Below, in pieces: positions 59,152 through 64,000 of a stretch of DNA of 64,000 nucleotides. The stretch is from positions 1-64,000 of the forward strand of contig CALTUD010000024.1 of NCBI GenBank assembly GCA_943912335.1. Direction: 5' to 3'. The notes under the pieces were generated by a model. That model was given only the letters and a program-made list of their open reading frames with translations. It was not told where the DNA came from and did not search any database. The translations under genes were made by a program, and so were the position numbers. The DNA comes from an uncultured Acetobacteraceae bacterium. Its GTDB lineage: Bacteria > Pseudomonadota > Alphaproteobacteria > Acetobacterales > Acetobacteraceae. The number at the start of each line of letters is the position of its first letter. Position 1 is the first letter of the stretch.

Positions 59152-60129
59152 ATGCCCAAACTCGATCCGTTTCTTCTGGCGCTTCTCTCCGTGGTGGCGC
59201 TGGCGAGTGTGCTGCCCTGCCGTGGTGCCGCGGTGCCGCTGTTCCATGCGCTGACGATCGTCGTGATCGCGCTGATGTTCTTTCTCCAGGGAGCGCGGTT
59301 GTCGCGTGCGGCGGTGGTGGCGGGGCTGGCGCATTGGCGTCTGCATCTCTGCATCCTGGGGGCGACGTTCGTGCTGTTTCCGCTGCTGGGGCTGGGGCTG
59401 CATGCGCTGTTCCCCAGTTTGCTGAAGCCGTCTCTGTGGTTCGGCGTGCTGTTCGTCTGCGTGCTCCCGTCCACGGTGCAGTCCTCGATCGCGTTCACCT
59501 CCATCGGCGGCGGCAACGTCCCGGCGGCGGTGTGTTCGGCGACCGCGTCGAACCTGCTCGGAATCCTGATAACGCCATTGCTGACCGGTGTTGTGCTGGC
59601 CGGCGCGGTGCAGGGCGGCACGCATGTGTCGGCGGATGGGGTGCTGGACATCGTGTTGCAACTGCTGGTGCCGTTCGTGGCGGGACAGATCCTTCAGCCA
59701 TGGATCGGCGGCTGGGCGGCGCGCAACAAGCGTCTGCTCACCTTCACCGATCGCGGGTCGATCCTGGTGGTGGTCTACACGGCGTTCAGCGCGGCGGTGG
59801 TGCAGGGGCTCTGGCAGGCGGTGCCGCCGGCGCAGCTCGGGTTGATCCTGCTGGTGGATGCGGTGCTGCTGGCTTTGGTGCTGCTGGCGACCCGCTACGG
59901 GGCGCGTCTGCTCGGCTTTTCGCACGAGGACGAGGTGGCGATCGTGTTCTGCGGATCGAAGAAGACGCTCGCGACCGGTGTGCCAATGGCGGGGGTTCTG
60001 TTTCCCGCCGCCATGGTAGGGCAGGTGGTGCTGCCGCTGATGATGTTTCACCAGCTACAGTTGTTCGTGTGTGCGGTGCTGGCCCGTCGCTATGCGCGAC
60101 GGGCCGAGGCGGTTCTGGTCAGAACTTGA
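59152..60129 (+). CDS. Bile acid:sodium symporter family (SLC10A7-like) transporter
   Basis: A 325-residue inner-membrane protein with about ten helices. FFLQGARLSRAAV, FGVLFVCVLPSTVQSSIAFTSIGGGN and the late FCGSKKTLATGVPMAG are the hallmarks of the SBF-like (PF13593) branch, distinct from ArsB/Acr3. The substrate in bacteria is unknown. It lies 63 bases from the divergent exported protein and overlaps the 3' end of the convergent TonB-dependent receptor by 11 bases. Confidence 0.87.
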   Translation: MPKLDPFLLALLSVVALASVLPCRGAAVPLFHALTIVVIALMFFLQGARLSRAAVVAGLAHWRLHLCILGATFVLFPLLGLGLHALFPSLLKPSLWFGVLFVCVLPSTVQSSIAFTSIGGGNVPAAVCSATASNLLGILITPLLTGVVLAGAVQGGTHVSADGVLDIVLQLLVPFVAGQILQPWIGGWAARNKRLLTFTDRGSILVVVYTAFSAAVVQGLWQAVPPAQLGLILLVDAVLLALVLLATRYGARLLGFSHEDEVAIVFCGSKKTLATGVPMAGVLFPAAMVGQVVLPLMMFHQLQLFVCAVLARRYARRAEAVLVRT

Positions 60130-62788
60130 AGTTCAGGCGGCCGTAATAGAAGCCGCCATTGATCGGGATGGTGGAGGAGGTCTGATCGTAGAAGGCGACA
60201 TTCAGGTAGGACAGCTCGGGCGGCATCTTGCGCGGACGGAGGTTGAACAGGTTGTTCGCGCCGATGGCGAGATGCAGACGAGAGGTGAGCTGATAGCCGA
60301 CCTCGAGATCGGTCAGCCATTGCGGCGTGTTGACGAACTGCGCGAACTGCGTGGAGGAATACCGGATATCTTTCGGCGACAGGTCCTGATAGGTGACCAT
60401 GTCCTTGGTTTGGCCGTAGCGGGTCCAGCGCAGGTTGGCGTCCCAGCGATCCTTCTTCCAGTAGGCGTTCAGGATGATCTTCGAGCGCGGCGTGGCCGTG
60501 GTCAGATAGGAAATGCTCTGCTCGTTGATGAACGGGTTTCCGAACGCATCGGTGCCATTGTGGTGCAGACGCGTGCGGTTGAGGTCGATGGCGGCGGTCC
60601 AGTTCACCGTGCCGTATTGGTGGAAGTTGCTGTGGTAGTCGACGTTGACGTCCGCGCCCTGCGTGCGGGTGCTGGCGCCGTTGGCGAAGTAGTAGGCAGA
60701 CACGTTGGACGGATCGATGCTGGTCGGCAGGGTGGCGCCGGTCGCCTCGATTGCCGAGGTGGCGGTAGCGCCGCTGCCGGAGGTCTGGTCTCCGCTCAGG
60801 CCGCCCGCACCGACGATGCGGTCGCGGATGTTGATCTGATAGACGTCAGCCGTGATCGAGAGGTTCGAGAGCGGCTGCAGCACGATGCCCGCGCTGGCGT
60901 TGGTGGAGCGCTCAGCCTTCAGCGGCACGGCGCCGATCGATTGCGCGCCCTTCGACGTGGTGGCGAGAATGCCGCTGGCGCCGGTTGGTGACACGTTGAG
61001 CGAGGAGTAGTTCTCTTCCGCCAGGGTTGGCGCGCGGAAGCCGTTGGAGATGGTACCGCGGAGCGCAAGCCACTTGGTGAAGTCGTAGCGCGTCGAGATC
61101 TTGCCGTTCTCGGTATTACCGGCATCGGTGTAGTGCTCGAAGCGGCCCGCGAAGTCGACATCCCAGTGCTGCAGCGGGTGAACGTCGTAGTCGATATAGC
61201 CGGCCCAAACATTACGCGAGAACCGGCCGGCATTGGCCGGCAGCAGCCCTGCGAAGCCTTGCGTGCCGCCGCCGACGGTGGAGGCCGGGCTGCCGGCACC
61301 CAGCACATAGACTTCCGAGCGTTCCTCGGCACCGAAGGCGATGTTCATCTTCTTGCCGAAGGCGGTGAACGGCTTGGTGAAATCGAGATTGTTGGTCCAC
61401 TGCGCGTTGGCCTGGCTCTGCGCCAGCACGGTGGTCGGCGAGAAGTTCAGCGGATAGCCGTAGCTCGGCAGGCCGGTTTCGGCAGTGGTCAGCAGGTAGG
61501 GATTCGCGGTGTTCTTGTTGCCGATATTGGTGAGGTCTTCGCCGTAGGTCGTGCTCAGATCGGCATGGAAGCCGAATACGTCGTTGGCTTTGACGCCGAG
61601 CGTCGCCGCATAGTCGTTTTCCTCGTCGGTTTCGAGCGGGGAGAAGCCCCACGGATAAAGCGTGGGCGCGATATAGGGCGTGCGGTAGTTTTCGTACGCT
61701 TCCGCATGGCGGTGGCCGTAGGTAATCAGGCCGTATCCCTCGATCCCACCGAAAGCGTTCTGCACCAGCGTCTTGCCGAAATCAATCGACAGCGTTTCGC
61801 GCGTTTCCTCGGGCAATCCGAGGATCTTGTTGGAATCGCCAGGAGTGGAGAAAGGCGTGGAGGTCCGCTGAGGCCAGAACGGGGAGGCGGTCGAGCGGTC
61901 GTCGATCGCCTGCGTCACGAAATGATCGGTGTGGTAGACCTGACCGCCGACATGGACGTAGCCGTCGTCGCCGAACGAGAATCCCTTGTCGGCATCCAGT
62001 TGATACTGCCAACCATCGCCGTTATAGGCGCTGGCGCCGGTGAACGCCGTGGCACTCCCGCCATGGTTGGTCTTCTTCATGATCACGTTGACCACGCCGG
62101 CGATGGCGTCGGAGCCGTACTGCGCGGCCGCACCGTCGCGCAGGATCTCGATATGGTCGATCGCGGCCGCCGGGATCATGTTCAGATCGACCGGGGTGGC
62201 ACCCTGTTCGGGACCGGCATCGGCGGTGATGTTGGAGGTCATGTGACGGCGCTTGCCGTCGATCAGCACCAGCACGTCGTTCGGGTTCAGGCCGCGCAGG
62301 CGGATCGCCGCGACCAGCGCCTGGGTGTCGGCGCCATAGGCCTGGATGCTGATGGACGGATCGGTGCGCGAGAGCTGCGCGGACAGGTTCACCTGGCCGG
62401 AGCGGCTGAGCGTGGCGGCCGAGATCACGTCGATCGGGCTCGTGCTGTCGCGTGCCTTCTTGCCGAGATTGCGGGTGCCGGTGACGATGACGGATTCACC
62501 GGAATCCATCGACGACACGGCCGAGCGCGAGGAGTGCCCGGCGGGCGCGACCAGGGTCGGTGCGGTCACAGCGGCGGCCGGCACAGCGACGCCATTATCC
62601 GTCGGGGCGGTGCTCGCCGCGGTGCTGTGGACGCTTTTTTTCGCGTGTTTGTGCGCGTGATGCGTGGGGGCCGAACCGGCTGACGGCGCGGTCTGCGCCT
62701 GTGCCGGAACAATCCCGGCCGCGATGGCGAGTGGGCAGACGGACACCAGAAGTAATCCGCGCAGGCCGCTCGTCGTCGAAATCCTCAT
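60119..62788 (-). CDS. TonB-dependent outer-membrane receptor
   Basis: An 889-residue receptor. A signal peptide ends AQAQ (about 32), then comes a His/Lys/Ala-rich linker (HHAHKHAKK). The plug domain is evident from VIVTGTRNLGKKARDSTSPIDVIS and RLRGLNPNDVLVLIDGKRR to DHIEILRDGAAAQYGSDAIAGVVNVIMKK, and a 22-strand barrel ends in the aromatic RLNFKF. IGANNLFNLRPRKMP is typical of the last strands. The ligand is unknown. The upstream gene, divergent, encodes a Tat-exported amine oxidase. ATG 62788 has a GGAGAGG site; the in-frame ATG 62800 has none. Confidence 0.93.
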   Translation of the reverse strand: MRISTTSGLRGLLLVSVCPLAIAAGIVPAQAQTAPSAGSAPTHHAHKHAKKSVHSTAASTAPTDNGVAVPAAAVTAPTLVAPAGHSSRSAVSSMDSGESVIVTGTRNLGKKARDSTSPIDVISAATLSRSGQVNLSAQLSRTDPSISIQAYGADTQALVAAIRLRGLNPNDVLVLIDGKRRHMTSNITADAGPEQGATPVDLNMIPAAAIDHIEILRDGAAAQYGSDAIAGVVNVIMKKTNHGGSATAFTGASAYNGDGWQYQLDADKGFSFGDDGYVHVGGQVYHTDHFVTQAIDDRSTASPFWPQRTSTPFSTPGDSNKILGLPEETRETLSIDFGKTLVQNAFGGIEGYGLITYGHRHAEAYENYRTPYIAPTLYPWGFSPLETDEENDYAATLGVKANDVFGFHADLSTTYGEDLTNIGNKNTANPYLLTTAETGLPSYGYPLNFSPTTVLAQSQANAQWTNNLDFTKPFTAFGKKMNIAFGAEERSEVYVLGAGSPASTVGGGTQGFAGLLPANAGRFSRNVWAGYIDYDVHPLQHWDVDFAGRFEHYTDAGNTENGKISTRYDFTKWLALRGTISNGFRAPTLAEENYSSLNVSPTGASGILATTSKGAQSIGAVPLKAERSTNASAGIVLQPLSNLSITADVYQINIRDRIVGAGGLSGDQTSGSGATATSAIEATGATLPTSIDPSNVSAYYFANGASTRTQGADVNVDYHSNFHQYGTVNWTAAIDLNRTRLHHNGTDAFGNPFINEQSISYLTTATPRSKIILNAYWKKDRWDANLRWTRYGQTKDMVTYQDLSPKDIRYSSTQFAQFVNTPQWLTDLEVGYQLTSRLHLAIGANNLFNLRPRKMPPELSYLNVAFYDQTSSTIPINGGFYYGRLNFKF

Positions 62789-62997
62789 TCGCCTCTCCAT
62801 CGTGGCGGCAGCGGAAACCCTTCGATGCGGGCTTCATGACGCCGTCGCCAAACGTTGCTCTGCCGCGATGATCTGATCAGCCGCTTCCGGTTGCCAAGCG
62901 GTTTATTGCACAAACCTGAAGCATTACGGCGGGTGCGACATAAAAGAGACAGTCAGAAACGCTCGCAATATAGGCATACGCCCATTAAACCATCTTG

Positions 62998-63026
62998 TTG
63001 ACGGCAAGTTTGCTGCCTGTTTAGCC
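62998..63026 (+). promoter_or_regulatory. Possible promoter for the amine oxidase gene
   Basis: TTGACG (62998-63003) is followed after 17 bases by TTAGCC (63021-63026), about 65 bases before the ATG. The -35 is good, the -10 poor. Confidence 0.25.
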
Positions 63027-63092
63027 TTGTTCCGGTCCGGACACGATCCGTTGACAGCGTTGGAGCATGACACGTTGAATCGACCATTCTCG

Positions 63093-64000
63093 ATGGCGCC
63101 GACCCGACGGCAGCTGCTGATGCGCATCGGCGCCGCAGCGGGCAGCGTGGCTGTGTATCAGGCGATGACGCGGCTCGGACACGCCGCCGGGACCGATTTC
63201 CATGGTTCGCCCGATCTCTCCGGGGCAAAGAAGGGCACCAGCGTTCTGGTGCTCGGCGCCGGTCTGGCCGGAATGCTGGCCGCCTACGAACTGCGCAAGG
63301 CCGGTTACAGCGTGCGCGTGCTGGAATATCAGAACCGCTCCGGCGGCCGGAACTTCACCCTGCGCGGCGGCGACACGCTCACCGAACTGGGCGGCGCGAC
63401 GCAGCACGTGAAGTTTGCAGCCGGAAACTACATCAATCCCGGCCCGTGGCGCATTCCGTATCACCACCAGGGTCTGCTGCATTACTGCAAGCTGTTCGGC
63501 GTGCAGCTCGAACCGTTCGTGCAGGTGAACCACAACGCGCTTTTGCACGACAGCGCGACGTTCGGCGGCAAGCCGCAGCGCTACCGCGACATCATGACCG
63601 ATTTCACCGGCTACACCGCCGAGCTGGTGGCGAAATCGGTCAACCAGAACAAGCTCGACCAGCCCGTCACCGAAGACGAGAAGCACGATCTTCTCGCCGC
63701 CATGCGTGGCTGGGGTCTGCTCGACAAGAATTACAACTACGTGAAAAGCGAATCCGCTTCTCTGCGTCGCGGTTTCGAGAAACCGCAAGGCGGCGGCCCG
63801 GACGGTGCGCCGATCCCGTCGGCGCCGTTCACGCGGCATGACGTCATGAAGTCCGGCCTGTGGGAATGGCTGAGCTTCAACATGACCTACGACATGCAGA
63901 CCACCATGTTCCAGCCCGTGGGCGGCATGGACATGATCGGCAAGGGTTTCGCCAAGCAGGTCAACGATCTGGTCACGCACAACATCAAGGTGACCAAGAT
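63093..64000 (+). CDS. Tat-exported flavin amine oxidase (3' end cut by window)
   Basis: FAD-dependent amine or L-amino-acid oxidase, the first 302 residues only; the frame is open at the window end. The N-terminus APTRRQLLMRIGAAAGSVAVYQAM is a twin-arginine signal, so the folded flavoprotein should be exported to the periplasm. The FAD-binding Rossmann motif is VLGAGLAGMLAAYEL (about 52-66), followed by VLEYQNRSGGRNFTLRGGD, the GG doublet of the amine oxidase family. FQPVGGMDMIGKGFAKQV matches the mid-protein loop. It would yield peroxide and ammonia from an amine or amino acid. The divergent TonB-dependent receptor could supply the outer-membrane step, but this is inference. Confidence 0.85.
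   Translation, partial: MAPTRRQLLMRIGAAAGSVAVYQAMTRLGHAAGTDFHGSPDLSGAKKGTSVLVLGAGLAGMLAAYELRKAGYSVRVLEYQNRSGGRNFTLRGGDTLTELGGATQHVKFAAGNYINPGPWRIPYHHQGLLHYCKLFGVQLEPFVQVNHNALLHDSATFGGKPQRYRDIMTDFTGYTAELVAKSVNQNKLDQPVTEDEKHDLLAAMRGWGLLDKNYNYVKSESASLRRGFEKPQGGGPDGAPIPSAPFTRHDVMKSGLWEWLSFNMTYDMQTTMFQPVGGMDMIGKGFAKQVNDLVTHNIKVTK

Noticed and set aside
58120..60051. 643-codon minus-strand frame as one long gene
   Set aside because: The N-terminal 320 codons are an antisense shadow of the symporter gene (Gln/His/Arg-rich). The real gene starts at 59088 with a signal peptide and ribosome site.
1..64000. CRISPR arrays, integrases, transposases, prophage genes, toxin-antitoxin pairs or secondary-metabolite clusters
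   Set aside because: I looked for regularly spaced repeats, IS-type inverted ends and the usual marker proteins on both strands and saw none. The HNH protein belongs to a housekeeping group.

Overview
This 64-kb window comes from a G+C-rich alphaproteobacterium, most likely an acetic acid bacterium (Acetobacteraceae). That placement is inference from gene content: serC-hisZ-purA, rluD-rpoH and recG/sdhE-mfd blocks, a UPF0262 protein, an ETC-type complex I accessory subunit, an L-type cytochrome bd set with CydX, and a putative glycosyltransferase with the C-terminal sandwich I associate with Acetobacteraceae. Most of the window is dense chromosomal core. There are five tRNA genes (Arg, Pro, Asn, Leu, Glu), no rRNA, no CRISPR array and no recognisable insertion sequence. 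Both ends cut through a gene.

Layout. 1-8 kb: a truncated PAS/GAF histidine kinase, a lysine-degradation pair (saccharopine-dehydrogenase-like enzyme plus ALDH7-type aldehyde dehydrogenase), a DUF1810 protein, a putative glycosyltransferase and a cysteine hydrolase. 8-13 kb: tRNAs, an NDUFS4-like protein, a csaA-gpt-murQ operon, an orphan ABC substrate-binding protein and cysH. 13-21.5 kb: serC, hisZ and purA, then a two-gene operon of a catalytically dead protein-kinase homologue and a membrane protein carrying a perfect 123-bp tandem duplication, then rpoH and rluD. 22-28.7 kb: a giant glycine-rich autotransporter beside a gene-poor, lower-G+C gap. 28.9-36.8 kb: cydDC facing cydABX, then hemN. 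37-46.7 kb: an AraC regulator and DUF2306 pair, marC, UPF0262, HNH nuclease, gluQRS, a GH13 enzyme, two tandem aspartate-type aminotransferases and a 2OG-Fe(II) oxygenase. 46.8-64 kb: ompW and an Fnr regulator, an Ig-GH64 beta-1,3-glucanase, a GGDEF/EAL protein, recG, sdhE, mfd, a transporter, a TonB-dependent receptor and the start of a Tat-exported flavin amine oxidase.

The best-supported functional theme is an oxygen-response circuit. A FNR-type regulator with a C-x2-C-x7-C cluster motif lies at 47.6 kb. Sites matching the FNR consensus TTGAT-N4-ATCAA, perfectly or nearly so, stand before cydDC/cydABX (perfect), before hemN (one mismatch) and between ompW and fnr itself (symmetrical TTGAC-N4-GTCAA). 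This predicts that low oxygen co-induces the high-affinity oxidase, its assembly exporter, anaerobic heme synthesis and an outer-membrane protein, with autoregulation.

The least explained parts are the pseudokinase/duplicated membrane protein operon, the autotransporter with a lysine-rich island inside its glycine-rich passenger, and the secreted Ig-GH64 glucanase. All family calls rest on motifs read by eye; no database search was possible.
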